From Nocardioides potassii (lineage in GTDB: Bacteria; Actinomycetota; Actinomycetes; Propionibacteriales; Nocardioidaceae): a stretch of DNA of 64,000 nt. The notes under the pieces were generated by a model. That model did not search any database. It had not been told where the DNA came from and saw only the letters and a program-made list of their open reading frames with translations. Shown piece after piece: positions 8,816-17,484 of this stretch. Both the position numbers and the translations under genes were made by a program. Numbering within the stretch: the stretch's first letter is position 1; each line of letters begins with the position of its first letter. The stretch is from the NCBI RefSeq assembly GCF_021648885.1, contig NZ_JAKJHZ010000010.1, forward strand, positions 124,001-188,000, written 5' to 3'.

Positions 8816-10585
8816 TCACTCCACCCCTGCCGGGGCCGGGGTCCGCTCGGCGGCTCCCACCCGGCGCAGCGGCACGGAGACCTCGAAGGTGCTGCCCTGG
8901 CCGGGTGCGCTGCGGACGCTGAGGCTCCCACCCATCGCCTCCGCCAGCCGGCGGGAGACGGTCAGTCCGAGGCCCAACCCCTCGTAGGGTCGCGTCGGCG
9001 AGCCGTCGGCCTGGGTGAAGCAGTCGAACACGTCCGCGAGCCGGTCCTCCGGGATCCCGATGCCGGTGTCGGCCACGCTGAACAGCACGACGGTCGCCCC
9101 GCCGGCGGGCTCCGTCCCCACCGTCGCGACGCGCATGCCGACACTGCCCCCGGGCGTGAACTTCACGGCGTTGTCGAGCAGGTTGCCGAGCACCCGCTGC
9201 AGGCGTGGGGCGTCGCCCACCACGCGAGCGGGAACGTCGGCGTCGCAGTGCCACTCCACGCGGAGCCCGGCCCGGAGTGCGACCGGTTCATGGATCATCC
9301 TGACGTCGTCGAGGGCCTTGTGCAGGTCGAACGGTCGGTCCACCAGCACGAGGCTGCCCGCCTCGATCACGGAGAAGTCCAGGACGTCCTCCATGAGTGA
9401 GTCGAGCCGGGTGCTGGCACGTCCCATGCGCTCGACGAGGAAACGCTGGTCGTCGTCGAGGTCGGTGTCACCCAGCATCTCCATGGTCCCCACGAGGGTG
9501 GTGAGCGGCGTACGGACCTCGTGGCTCATCGTCCCCACGAACAGCGACTTGGCGCGTGATGCGTCGAGGGCGGCGTCCCGTGCCGCGACGAGCTCGCGGG
9601 TCTGCCGCTCGTCCGCCAGCATCAGTCGCGCGGTGCGGACGAACGTCAGGGCGATGAGGCACGTCGAGCCGATGGTGAGCGTCCACGGCCGGCTCTCGCG
9701 GCCGGTCAGGATGCTCACGACCTCGAGCCCCGGTGGCACGAACAGGGGGGCGATGGCGATCACGAGGGCTGCAGAACGGCTGGGCCGGGTGTCGTCGTCC
9801 TCGGGAGCCCCGTCGTGGGGGCGCACGCTCCAGGCCGCCCTGGCCAGCAGCACGGGCGCGACCATCCACCCGGCGTCGATCGCGACCTGGGACCAGTCCC
9901 CAGGCGGCAGGACCAGCGGCCCGGTGTCGGCCAGCAGCCAGACGACGACGCCGACGGCGAAGGTCGTGTCGATGGAACGGCGTGCCTGGCCGCTGAGCAG
10001 GGCTCGGACCACGAGCGCCAGCAGCACGGCGTCCAGCACCGGGTAGGCGGCCCACACCGCCTTGGCGAACGGCGTGAGGTCCTCCAGCCCGAGGATCGAG
10101 GGGATCGTCAGGTTCCAGAAGACCACCACGCTGACCACGATGATCGTCAGCGCGTCCACGAGGAACCCCACGTCGTGCTGACCCCGCGGCCGGCTGCGGG
10201 CGAGCACCAGCCAGACGGCAGCGCACAGCGCGACGTAGCTGGCGAACCACGCCGCGTCGGCGATGGAGACGTCGGTGGGTAGACCGAGTGCGTCGAGCAG
10301 GGTCCACAGCAGGTCCCCGAGCGTGGACAGGGACACGCCGAGCGCGATGAGCCGGGGCGCCAGTCGCGCACCGCGGGGTGCCCGCCGTGCTCCGACCCAC
10401 GCAGCCACGCTGGCGGCGACGAGCGTGCCGTTGTAGATGAGCTGGTCCACCACGTGCACGTCGTTGGTCGCGTAGACGACGAGCACCACCGCCACGAGCC
10501 GCGCCAGGCGCACCTCGGTCCGGTTCGGGCGTGGGCGCCAGTGCCACCACGAGTGTGGTGGGTCGGTCGGGGTCGTGTCCCTCAT
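8816..10585 (-). CDS. Membrane sensor histidine kinase
   Basis: 589 residues. The first 320 hold about eight to ten hydrophobic helices with little extracellular sequence, so the signal is probably sensed in the membrane. The kinase core follows: H-box MSHEVRTPL (His about 355), N-box LGNLLDNAVKF, G1 box VADTGIGIPEDRL and G2 box GLGLGLTVS. No receiver or transmitter domain follows. It lies 36 bp downstream of the 2H paralogue at 10622 on the same strand, so both are probably transcribed from the promoter with repeat site B. Its partner is not adjacent; the receiver-only protein at 14357 or the OmpR-type regulator at 13333 are candidates. Confidence 0.9.
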   Translation of the reverse strand: MRDTTPTDPPHSWWHWRPRPNRTEVRLARLVAVVLVVYATNDVHVVDQLIYNGTLVAASVAAWVGARRAPRGARLAPRLIALGVSLSTLGDLLWTLLDALGLPTDVSIADAAWFASYVALCAAVWLVLARSRPRGQHDVGFLVDALTIIVVSVVVFWNLTIPSILGLEDLTPFAKAVWAAYPVLDAVLLALVVRALLSGQARRSIDTTFAVGVVVWLLADTGPLVLPPGDWSQVAIDAGWMVAPVLLARAAWSVRPHDGAPEDDDTRPSRSAALVIAIAPLFVPPGLEVVSILTGRESRPWTLTIGSTCLIALTFVRTARLMLADERQTRELVAARDAALDASRAKSLFVGTMSHEVRTPLTTLVGTMEMLGDTDLDDDQRFLVERMGRASTRLDSLMEDVLDFSVIEAGSLVLVDRPFDLHKALDDVRMIHEPVALRAGLRVEWHCDADVPARVVGDAPRLQRVLGNLLDNAVKFTPGGSVGMRVATVGTEPAGGATVVLFSVADTGIGIPEDRLADVFDCFTQADGSPTRPYEGLGLGLTVSRRLAEAMGGSLSVRSAPGQGSTFEVSVPLRRVGAAERTPAPAGVE

Positions 10586-10621
10586 GTCGGTCCTGCTCTG
10601 CGGATCGGGGCCGACCGGCGA

Positions 10622-11251
10622 TCAGCCGACGAGGGCTGCGCCGAGGGACAGGTGGTCGAGCACGACGTGGCGTGAGTCGCGTCCGGACAGCTCGCGGCCA
10701 ACCAGGGCGACCGACGACGCGGTCCACGACCTCGAGGAGTAGCCGGCCAGTGCCTGCACCACCTGGTCCAGGGCGCGCGGGCTGAGGTCGTGGTCGAACG
10801 CCAGCACGGGGACCGTCGGGTCGAACCGGCGCCGGTCGTGGACGAAGCCGGGGCGACGCACGGCCGACTGGAGCGAGTGGAAGACGTCCTCGAGGCGATC
10901 GACCTCGCCCTGCAGCCGCATCAGCACGAGGTTGCGGCTGTGGTCCACGGTGACCGGGCCCCCGACCGAGACCAGGCACGGTCCGTGGGGCGAGACCTGA
11001 CGAGACAGGGACCTGCCCAGCGACTCTGCGTCCGCGACGTCGACGTAGCCGAACCGCGAGAGCTGCGTCAGCATGCGCTCGGGCGGGATCGCCTGCCACA
11101 GGGGGCGGGGGGAGAACGTCAGCACCGGGTGGCCGGACGCAGCCCGTGTCATCGAGCGCCGGGGTGCCGCCTCGGAACCGCGGGTGGTGACTTCGTGGAA
11201 GACGGAGCGGGCCACGTGGAGCGGGGGGATGACGGCGGCGCTGAGGTACAT
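10622..11251 (-). CDS. Degenerate 2'-5' RNA ligase / 2H-phosphoesterase-like protein B
   Basis: 209 residues, starting MYLSAAVIPP like its paralogue at 518. The first catalytic motif position reads HPVLTF (His 41 kept, Thr changed to Val); the second reads FDPTVPVL (about 143-150), with the histidine replaced. It therefore keeps at most one of the two histidines of the 2H fold. The FGYV, SVGG, LQGEVDRLEDVF and RRRFDPT blocks align with protein A and with LigT-type enzymes. First gene of a two-gene unit with the kinase at 8816. Upstream lies repeat site B, at exactly the same distance as site A from protein A. Function unknown. Confidence 0.75.
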   Translation of the reverse strand: MYLSAAVIPPLHVARSVFHEVTTRGSEAAPRRSMTRAASGHPVLTFSPRPLWQAIPPERMLTQLSRFGYVDVADAESLGRSLSRQVSPHGPCLVSVGGPVTVDHSRNLVLMRLQGEVDRLEDVFHSLQSAVRRPGFVHDRRRFDPTVPVLAFDHDLSPRALDQVVQALAGYSSRSWTASSVALVGRELSGRDSRHVVLDHLSLGAALVG

Positions 11252-11306
11252 GGCAGCACCTTGCCCGCGCGGTCGACAGATGTCCTGTTGCCGAATTGTG
11301 GACGTG

Positions 11307-11322
11307 TGAAGACGACGTGAGG
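11307..11322 (-). promoter_or_regulatory. Direct-repeat regulator site B (11-bp period)
   Basis: Read toward the 2H gene: CCTCACGTCGTCTTCA, then C. It has CTCAC and TTCAC half-sites 11 bp apart, ending 56 bp before the start codon, exactly as at site A. The flanks differ from those of site A, so the conserved block stands out against diverged sequence. Confidence 0.62.
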
Positions 11323-11344
11323 ACGTCGTGCACGTGGGTGCGGA

Positions 11345-13336
11345 CTAGACCGTGGCCGGTGAGCCGTCTGCAGGCAGGTCGAAGGTGAACCGCGTGCCCA
11401 CGCCGTCCGGGCCGGCGGTGCACACGATGGTGCCGCCGTGCCGCTCGACCACCAGCCGGCAGATGGAGAGGCCGATCCCGGCGCCCTCGACCGAGGTCGC
11501 CGAGGCCGAGCGCTTGAATCGGTCGAAGACCGCCTCCCGGTCCGCCTCGGGGATGCCGCGGCCGTTGTCGCACACGTCGACCACCACCCGGCTGCCGCGG
11601 CGGACCATGTGCACCTCCACGGCCGGCGCGCGCCCGGGAGCGGCGTACTTCACCGCGTTGCCCAGCAGGTTGGCGAACACCTGGCGCACCACGCGCTCGT
11701 CGCCCACGACCACCTGGCTCGGTGCGGACCGGATCGACAGCTTCGGCACCGCCAGCAGGTCGGCGACGTCCTGGACGAGTCCGTCCGGACCTGCGAGCTC
11801 GATCGGCTCGTGCACCAGCTCGGCGCCGGCGGCCATGGCGTGGTCCAGCATGCCGTCGATCAGGTCGCCGAGGCGGACCACGCCCGTCAGCGCCTTCTCC
11901 GTGAGGTCGTGGGCCCTGGCGACCGAGGGATCGGGCTTGGTCAGCTCGGTGGTGGCCATCGAGACCCACGCGCGCACGGTCGTGAGCGGGCTGCGCAGGT
12001 CGTGGGCGGTGACCTCGGCGAAGTCGGAGAGCCGGCTCGACTCGGCGCGCTCGGCGGTCACGTCGCGGAAGACCAGCATCGCCATCGGGCCGGATCCGTG
12101 GTCGACACCCTCGGGTAGGCGGGTCGCCTGCACCGACACGATGCGGCGGCTGCCGTCCACCATCGGGGCGATGATGTCCGTGGGCGGCACGTGGCCCTCG
12201 ACCATCACCCGGCGCGACGGTCGCTCGGCGGCGCTCATGCGGGTCCCGTCCGACCGCAGCAGCTCGTAGTCACCCTCTGCTCCCGTGCGCTGCGCTGCCA
12301 TGCCGGAGAACATCTCTCGGGCGGAGGCGTTGGTGCGCACCACGGCGCCCGACTCGTCCACGAGCACGAGTCCCTCGGACATCGCCTGGGTCATCGCGGT
12401 GAGGAGGTCGGCCCGTGCGGCGGCCGTGGCCTCGGCGCGCACCAGCTGCGCCACGAGGTCCTCGCGCTGGTCGCGCATGGTCGCGATGACCAGGGCCGTC
12501 ATCAGGACGACCAGCGTGAACGACTGGGTGAGGATCGCCGCGACCGCGGGGTCCGCGACCAGGGTGAAGGGACCGTAGCCGAGGATGGTGAGGGTCACCG
12601 AGATCGCCCCGAAGGCTGCCGCGTGCACCGCGGCCGCCAGGGTGGAGAACCGCTTGGCGCACCAGACCGAGAGCGGGACGGCGAGAAAGGCCAGGGGCAG
12701 CTGCTGCGAGAAGATCAGGCCGTAGGCGAGCACCGAGGTCGCCCACAGCACGCCCAGCTCGAGGTCCGACGCCACGACGCCCGGACGGGCACCGCGCAGG
12801 CGCTCCCAGGTCAGGTGGCCGACGCTGGCCACGATCATCACGCCGCAGACCTGGCGTCCGAACCACAGGGCCACGTCCGTCCAGGTGAGCGACCCCGAGT
12901 CGAGCCACAGCCCGGTCGTGCCCACGGCGGTGCCGGCGATGCACCCCAGGACGACCACCCCCGTCCCGCGGAGCAGGACTGGGAGCGAGTGGATGCTCGT
13001 CGTGCCGCCCGTGCCCAGCGCGCCCGGGACCCACCGTCGGAGCAGGAAGACGATCAGGGACGCCTGCAGCAGCGCCGCGACGGTCCCGAAGACCGCGAAC
13101 AGGGGTGATGCCCCGGTCGCGAGCAGGATCGGGACCAGCACCGCGGCAATGGTGACGAGCACGTAGCGCTGGCGCTCGACCAGCAGCAGCCACAGCACGG
13201 CGACCCCGGCAGCAGGGGTGGCCAGGCTGACCGACTCGCCCGGCAGCACGGTCGCCCGGCCGAGCACGATCGCGAGCGCGTAGAGGACGGCGAACGCGAC
13301 GAAGGTGTGGGCGTCCGTCCACCGCATCCGGCTCAT
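11345..13336 (-). CDS. MASE1-PAS sensor histidine kinase
   Basis: 663 residues. Residues 1-300 form a MASE1-like multi-helix membrane sensor (AVLYALAIVLGRATVLPGES and several later helices). A PAS segment spans roughly 310-420 (LVDESGAVVRTNASAREMFS), followed by a HisKA domain with H-box AHDLRSPLTT (about 446) and a HATPase domain with LLGNAVKYA, VCDNGRGIPEADRE and GIGLSICRLVVERHGG. The start codon overlaps the stop of the OmpR-type regulator gene as ATGA, so the two are cotranslated and almost certainly partners. MASE1 sensors have no single known ligand. Confidence 0.92.
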   Translation of the reverse strand: MSRMRWTDAHTFVAFAVLYALAIVLGRATVLPGESVSLATPAAGVAVLWLLLVERQRYVLVTIAAVLVPILLATGASPLFAVFGTVAALLQASLIVFLLRRWVPGALGTGGTTSIHSLPVLLRGTGVVVLGCIAGTAVGTTGLWLDSGSLTWTDVALWFGRQVCGVMIVASVGHLTWERLRGARPGVVASDLELGVLWATSVLAYGLIFSQQLPLAFLAVPLSVWCAKRFSTLAAAVHAAAFGAISVTLTILGYGPFTLVADPAVAAILTQSFTLVVLMTALVIATMRDQREDLVAQLVRAEATAAARADLLTAMTQAMSEGLVLVDESGAVVRTNASAREMFSGMAAQRTGAEGDYELLRSDGTRMSAAERPSRRVMVEGHVPPTDIIAPMVDGSRRIVSVQATRLPEGVDHGSGPMAMLVFRDVTAERAESSRLSDFAEVTAHDLRSPLTTVRAWVSMATTELTKPDPSVARAHDLTEKALTGVVRLGDLIDGMLDHAMAAGAELVHEPIELAGPDGLVQDVADLLAVPKLSIRSAPSQVVVGDERVVRQVFANLLGNAVKYAAPGRAPAVEVHMVRRGSRVVVDVCDNGRGIPEADREAVFDRFKRSASATSVEGAGIGLSICRLVVERHGGTIVCTAGPDGVGTRFTFDLPADGSPATV

Positions 13337-14247
13337 GGCCGCTCCGTCTCGCTGTGCCTCCCCGCGGGAGGTCGCAGGCGCTCGAGCTCCACGGCCGCCT
13401 CGTCGAGCAGGGCCGTCACCCGATCGGTCGTCCGAGCGGTCTCGGGGTCGGCGGCGCCCTCCTTGCCGAGGCGGCGCACGCTGTCACGGAGGGCGTCGAG
13501 CTGCCGGGCGAGGTCGTCGTCCTCGGAGGCGACGACTGGAGCGGCTGGAGCGGCTGGAGCGGAGGGCGTGCTCAGCCAGCGGTAGCCCAGACCGGTCTCG
13601 GTGCGGATGTAGCGCGGCTCGCGAGCGTCGTCGCCGAGCTTCGCGCGCAGCGACTTCACGTGCACTCGCAGGGTCTGGTGCGTCTCGGAGCCGGCATGCG
13701 GCCCCCACACCCGCGACGAGAGCCAGCGGTGGGTGACGATGCGTCCCGCGTCGCGGCTGAGTCCTTCGAGGATCAGCCACTCGGTCTCGGTCAGCCGCAC
13801 CTCCTCGCCGTCGCGGTGGACCTGGCGGCGGGTGTAGTCGACCGATAGGCCGTCGAAGACACGCGCCGTCGATCGCTCCTGGGACGCGTCCAGACGGCGT
13901 TGCACCACGTCGAGCCGCGCGCGGAGCTCGGAGACGTCGAAGGGCTTGTCGATGAAGTCGTCGGCGCCTGCGTCGAGGGCGTCGGCCTTGCGGCGGACCT
14001 GCTTGCTGCCCGAGACCACGATGATGGGCATGTCCGTCCACTCGCGCAACCGGCCGATGACGGTGGTGCCCGGCATGTCGGGGAGCCCGAGGTCGAGCAG
14101 GATGACGTCGGGCTTGCCGGACGCAGCCAGCTCGAGGCACTCACGGCCGGTCGCTGCGAGCAGCACGGTGTGGCCGAGCGAGGGGAGCAGCTCGGCGAAC
14201 ATCGTCAGCGTGGGGCGGTCGTCCTCCACCACGAGTGCCAGCGCCAT
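13333..14247 (-). CDS. OmpR/KdpE-type response regulator with C-terminal tail
   Basis: 304 residues. The receiver domain has the acidic pair in VVEDD, phospho-acceptor Asp 52 in LLDLGLPDMPG and Lys 101 in DKPFD. A winged helix follows at about 125-230 (LTETEWLILEGLSR, then RVHVKSLRAKLG and YIRTETGLGYRWLS). About 75 residues after the winged helix are rich in Ala, Glu and Arg and look helical, which is longer than usual. The gene is followed by its kinase and is divergent from the receiver gene at 14357. Site C, an 11-bp-period repeat of the kind this class binds, lies in the divergent promoter, so autoregulation and control of the 2H genes are likely but inferred. Confidence 0.92.
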   Translation of the reverse strand: MALALVVEDDRPTLTMFAELLPSLGHTVLLAATGRECLELAASGKPDVILLDLGLPDMPGTTVIGRLREWTDMPIIVVSGSKQVRRKADALDAGADDFIDKPFDVSELRARLDVVQRRLDASQERSTARVFDGLSVDYTRRQVHRDGEEVRLTETEWLILEGLSRDAGRIVTHRWLSSRVWGPHAGSETHQTLRVHVKSLRAKLGDDAREPRYIRTETGLGYRWLSTPSAPAAPAAPVVASEDDDLARQLDALRDSVRRLGKEGAADPETARTTDRVTALLDEAAVELERLRPPAGRHSETERP

Positions 14248-14284
14248 GGCGCGACCCTACGTGGACGGACGGGGTGCGTCGCGT

Positions 14285-14301
14285 CTTCACAGAACCTTTA
14301 C
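14285..14301 (+). promoter_or_regulatory. Direct-repeat regulator site C (11-bp period), divergent promoter
   Basis: TTCAC and TTTAC half-sites (14286-14290 and 14297-14301) are spaced 11 bp apart. The last A of the second half-site is 57 bp before the ATG of the receiver gene, nearly the same distance as at sites A and B. It also lies about 40-55 bp upstream of the regulator gene transcribed the other way. Confidence 0.5.
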
Positions 14302-14356
14302 GACTCACGTCGGAGTGGTCTCGTCCACCTGACGGGCGCCGAGGATCATCGGGCCC

Positions 14357-14707
14357 ATGGTGCGCACGTTGGTCGTCGACGACGACCCGGCGGTCCTCGA
14401 GGTGATCGCGACGCTCCTGCTCGATGCGGGCCACGAGGTGAGCACGGCGAGGGACGGTCTCGACGCCAGGGACCTGCTGGCGGACGGGTCCTTCGACCTC
14501 TGCGTGCTGGACCACGACATGCCGGGGATGACCGGCCTCGACGTCGCCCGCAGCCTGCGAGCGGCAGGGAGCCCGACCCGCTTCGTGCTCGTGTCGGGCC
14601 AGCGGAGGCTGGTCGGCCAGCGCCTCGACGAGGTCGACGAGTTCATCGCGAAGCCCTTCGACCCCGAGCACTTCCTGCGGCTCGTCGAGGAGCTGCTGGC
14701 GCCCTGA
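14357..14707 (+). CDS. Stand-alone receiver-domain response regulator
   Basis: 116 residues, a CheY-like receiver with no output domain. It keeps the acidic cluster VVDDDP (about 7-11), phospho-acceptor Asp 52 in LDHDMPGMTG, Ser 80 in LVSG and Lys 99 in AKPFD, so it should be phosphorylatable. Single-domain regulators act by protein contact or as phosphate relays. It is divergent from the OmpR-type regulator/MASE1 kinase pair and carries repeat site C at the distance seen in the two 2H promoters. The orphan kinase at 8816 could be its donor; this is inference. Confidence 0.9.
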   Translation: MVRTLVVDDDPAVLEVIATLLLDAGHEVSTARDGLDARDLLADGSFDLCVLDHDMPGMTGLDVARSLRAAGSPTRFVLVSGQRRLVGQRLDEVDEFIAKPFDPEHFLRLVEELLAP

Positions 14708-14723
14708 GCGCATCGCACGACGC

Positions 14724-16367
14724 TCAGACGTGCCGGACCACCACACGTCCGGCGTCGACCTCCCAGCGCTGGTCGAGGCGCACGTTCTCCAGCAGCCGCC
14801 GGTCGTGGGAGACGAGCAGCAGCGCGCCGTCGTACGACGACAACGCCTCCTCGAGCTGCTGGATGGCCGGCAGGTCGAGGTGGTTGGTGGGCTCGTCGAG
14901 GACGAGCAGGTTCACCCCGCGCGCCTGGAGCAGCGCCATCGCGGCGCGGGTGCGCTCGCCGGGGGACAGGCGGCCGACCTCGCTCGTGACCTGGTCGGCC
15001 TTCAGGCCGAACTTGGCCAGGAGGGTGCGGACCTCGGCCTGCGTCATCTCCGGGACGACGGCCTCGAACGCGTCGCCCAGCTGACGGTCGTCGTCGAGCG
15101 TGGTCCGCGCCTGGTCGATCACGCCGACGGCGACGGAGGCGCCGAGCGACGCCGTACCCGTGTCGGGGGTGCTGTCACCCAGCAGCAGGCGCAGGAGGGT
15201 GGTCTTGCCGGCGCCGTTGGGTCCGGTGATGCCGATCCGGTCGCCCGCGTCCACCTGCAGGGACACGGGCCCGAGCTCGAAGTCGCCGAGCCGGCGGGTC
15301 GCCTCGTTGAGGGTCGCGACCACGCCGCTGGAGCGAGGGGCGGCAGCGATGTCGAACTGCAGGACCCACTCCTTGCGGGGCTCGTCCACCTCCTCGAGCC
15401 GAGCGATCCGCGACTCCATCTGCCGCACTTTCTGCGCCTGCTTCTCCGACGACTCGGTGGCCGCCTTGCGCCGGATCTTGTCGTTGTCGGGGCTCTTGCG
15501 GATCGCGTTGCGCACGCCCTGCGAGCTCCACTCCCGCTGCGTGCGGGCGCGCTTGACGAGGTCGGCGCGCGTCTCGGCGTATTCCTCGTAGGCCTCGCGT
15601 GCGTGCCGCCGTGCGATCGCGCGCTCCTCCAGGAAGGCGTCGTAACCGCCGTCGTGGACGGTGACCCGGCCCTGCGCGATGTCGAGCTCGACGATCCGCG
15701 TGACGCAGCGGGCCAGGAACTCGCGGTCGTGGGACACCAGCACGACGCCGCCGCGGAGCCCCTGCACGAACGACTCGAGCCGGGCGAGGCCGTCGAGGTC
15801 GAGGTCGTTGGTCGGCTCGTCGAGGAGCACCACGTCGAAGCGGCTGAGCAGGAGTGCCGCCAGGGCGACCCGCGCGGCCTGCCCGCCGGACAGTGACGTC
15901 ATCAGCGCGTCGGGACCCAGGTCGAGGCCGAGGTCGGCGAGGACGGGGGAGAGGCGGTCGTCGAGATCGGCGGCACCGCTGGCCATCCAGCGGTCGAAGG
16001 CGACCGCGTAGGCGTCGTCGACACCGGCGAGGTCGGTCCCGAGGGCGGCCGCCGCCTCCTCCATCGCCAGGGTCGCGTCGGTCGCGCCGGTGCGGCGGGC
16101 GACGTACGCCCCGACGGTCTCGCCCGGCACCCGCTCGTGCTCCTGCGGCAGCAGGCCGACGAACGCGTCCCGCGGCGCGCAGCTCACGGTCCCCGACATC
16201 GGTGTGGTCGCCCCGCCGAGCAGGGACAGCAGCGTCGACTTCCCGGCACCGTTGGCACCTACCACGCCGATCACGTCGCCGGGCGCGACGGTGAGGTCGA
16301 GGTGCTCGAACAGCACCCGGTGCCCGTGCCCGCCGGAGAGGTCCTTCGCTACGAGCGTGGCAGTCAC
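14724..16367 (-). CDS. ABC-F family ATPase
   Basis: 547 residues with two ABC domains and no membrane segment. The first has Walker A GANGAGKST and signature SLSGGQAARVALA. A charged linker (ARTQREWSSQGVRNAIRKSP, with KAATESSEKQAQKVRQME) separates it from the second, which has GPNGAGKTT, RLSPGERTRAAMALL and LLVLDEPTNHLDL. This is the ABC-F plan of ribosome-associated ATPases that include translation factors and antibiotic-resistance proteins. The interdomain linker is not long enough to tell resistance from housekeeping types. It is convergent with the receiver gene (16-bp gap), and the sigma-factor gene lies just upstream on the same strand. Confidence 0.9.
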   Translation of the reverse strand: MTATLVAKDLSGGHGHRVLFEHLDLTVAPGDVIGVVGANGAGKSTLLSLLGGATTPMSGTVSCAPRDAFVGLLPQEHERVPGETVGAYVARRTGATDATLAMEEAAAALGTDLAGVDDAYAVAFDRWMASGAADLDDRLSPVLADLGLDLGPDALMTSLSGGQAARVALAALLLSRFDVVLLDEPTNDLDLDGLARLESFVQGLRGGVVLVSHDREFLARCVTRIVELDIAQGRVTVHDGGYDAFLEERAIARRHAREAYEEYAETRADLVKRARTQREWSSQGVRNAIRKSPDNDKIRRKAATESSEKQAQKVRQMESRIARLEEVDEPRKEWVLQFDIAAAPRSSGVVATLNEATRRLGDFELGPVSLQVDAGDRIGITGPNGAGKTTLLRLLLGDSTPDTGTASLGASVAVGVIDQARTTLDDDRQLGDAFEAVVPEMTQAEVRTLLAKFGLKADQVTSEVGRLSPGERTRAAMALLQARGVNLLVLDEPTNHLDLPAIQQLEEALSSYDGALLLVSHDRRLLENVRLDQRWEVDAGRVVVRHV

Positions 16368-16377
16368 GCGCGGGAGC

Positions 16378-17187
16378 CTAGTCGGCGAGGCCCCCGCGTA
16401 GTCGCGCGAGGATCCGGGCCAGGACGCGGGAGACCTGCGCCTGGGTGATCCCGACGGCCTCGGCGATCTCCTGCTGGCTGCGCTCCTCGTGGAACCGCAG
16501 GAACACGATGCGCCGGTCCCGGTCGTCGAGGCGCGCGAGCAGCGGCTCGAGGATCAGGCGGGCCTCCGCCGCCTCCGTGTCGCGGGACCGGTCGCCGATG
16601 AGGTCGCCGATGCCGGTCGTCGCGTCGTCGAGCGGCGCGTCCAGTGACGTCGGGGCGAAGCAGCCGTCCGCGGACAGCGCCTCGACCACCTCGTCCAGGG
16701 GTACGTCGAGATGCGCTGCCAGCTCGCTCGGGCGGGGGGAGCGGCCGAGCTCCTGCTCGAGGTCGTCCTGCGCCCGGGAGATCCGGGCCTGGAGCTCCTG
16801 GAGGCGGCGTGGCGGACGCACCACCCAGCCGGCGTCGCGGAAGTGGCGTCGTACCTCGCCCCGGATGGTGGGCACGGCGTAGGACAGGAAGTCGTGTCCC
16901 GCACCGGGGTCGAACCGCCGAGCGGCCTTGGTCAGCCCGAGGAGGGCGACCTGCTGGAGGTCCTCGAGGTCGAGGCCGCGGTTGCGGTAGCGGGAGGCGA
17001 TGCTGCGCGCCACCTCGACGTGCTGCTCGATCAGCTCCTCGACGAGGAAGGGCGAGCTGGTGGGCTCGTGCTCCGCGACGATCCGGAGGTGGGACGGCGG
17101 GTCGTCCGGGCACCGGGCGCGACGGGGGCCATCGGCGCTGGGCCGGGTGGCGGGACGGTCAGGGGCGAGAGAAGACGCGGTGGTCAC
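16378..17187 (-). CDS. SigB/SigF-family RNA polymerase sigma factor
   Basis: 269 residues. After a polar N-terminus, region 2 reads RNRGLDLEDLQQVALLGLTK and RFDPGAGHDFLSYAVPTIRGEVRRHFRD, region 3 includes PRRLQELQARI and the GRSPRPSELAAHLDVP helix-turn-helix, and region 4 ends with RIVFLRFHEERSQQEIAEAV and ITQAQVSRVLARI. This is the group 3 (general stress, SigB/SigF) type. No anti-sigma or antagonist gene is adjacent, which is unusual for the family, so control must come from elsewhere. GTG start; the 10-bp gap to the ABC-F gene suggests cotranscription. The 297 bp upstream contain only a short inverted repeat (GTCTGG...CCAGAC near 17260). Confidence 0.9.
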   Translation of the reverse strand: MTTASSLAPDRPATRPSADGPRRARCPDDPPSHLRIVAEHEPTSSPFLVEELIEQHVEVARSIASRYRNRGLDLEDLQQVALLGLTKAARRFDPGAGHDFLSYAVPTIRGEVRRHFRDAGWVVRPPRRLQELQARISRAQDDLEQELGRSPRPSELAAHLDVPLDEVVEALSADGCFAPTSLDAPLDDATTGIGDLIGDRSRDTEAAEARLILEPLLARLDDRDRRIVFLRFHEERSQQEIAEAVGITQAQVSRVLARILARLRGGLAD

Positions 17188-17484
17188 GTGGTCGCTCTTC
17201 CATGAACGAAGCTCGCTCGCCGTCTTCTCCAGCGAGAACGGTGAGGAGAAGATGCCACAGGTCTGGACCAGTCGCCAGACGCCCCCACCCGGATGGGCGG
17301 GAGCAGTCCGGACAGCGGTTCGCCGACCGCTCGGGACGGCGTGCGGGGCCTACCCGACCGAGTCGTCGGGCACGCCGAGATCGACCCGGTGCCCCGAGTC
17401 GCCCGCTCCAGCGGGTCTCATGACGACGGCGTCCCGGGGTACCTGAGGCCTGCTGGTCGAGTGTGGTGCACGGAGAGGCTGGGG

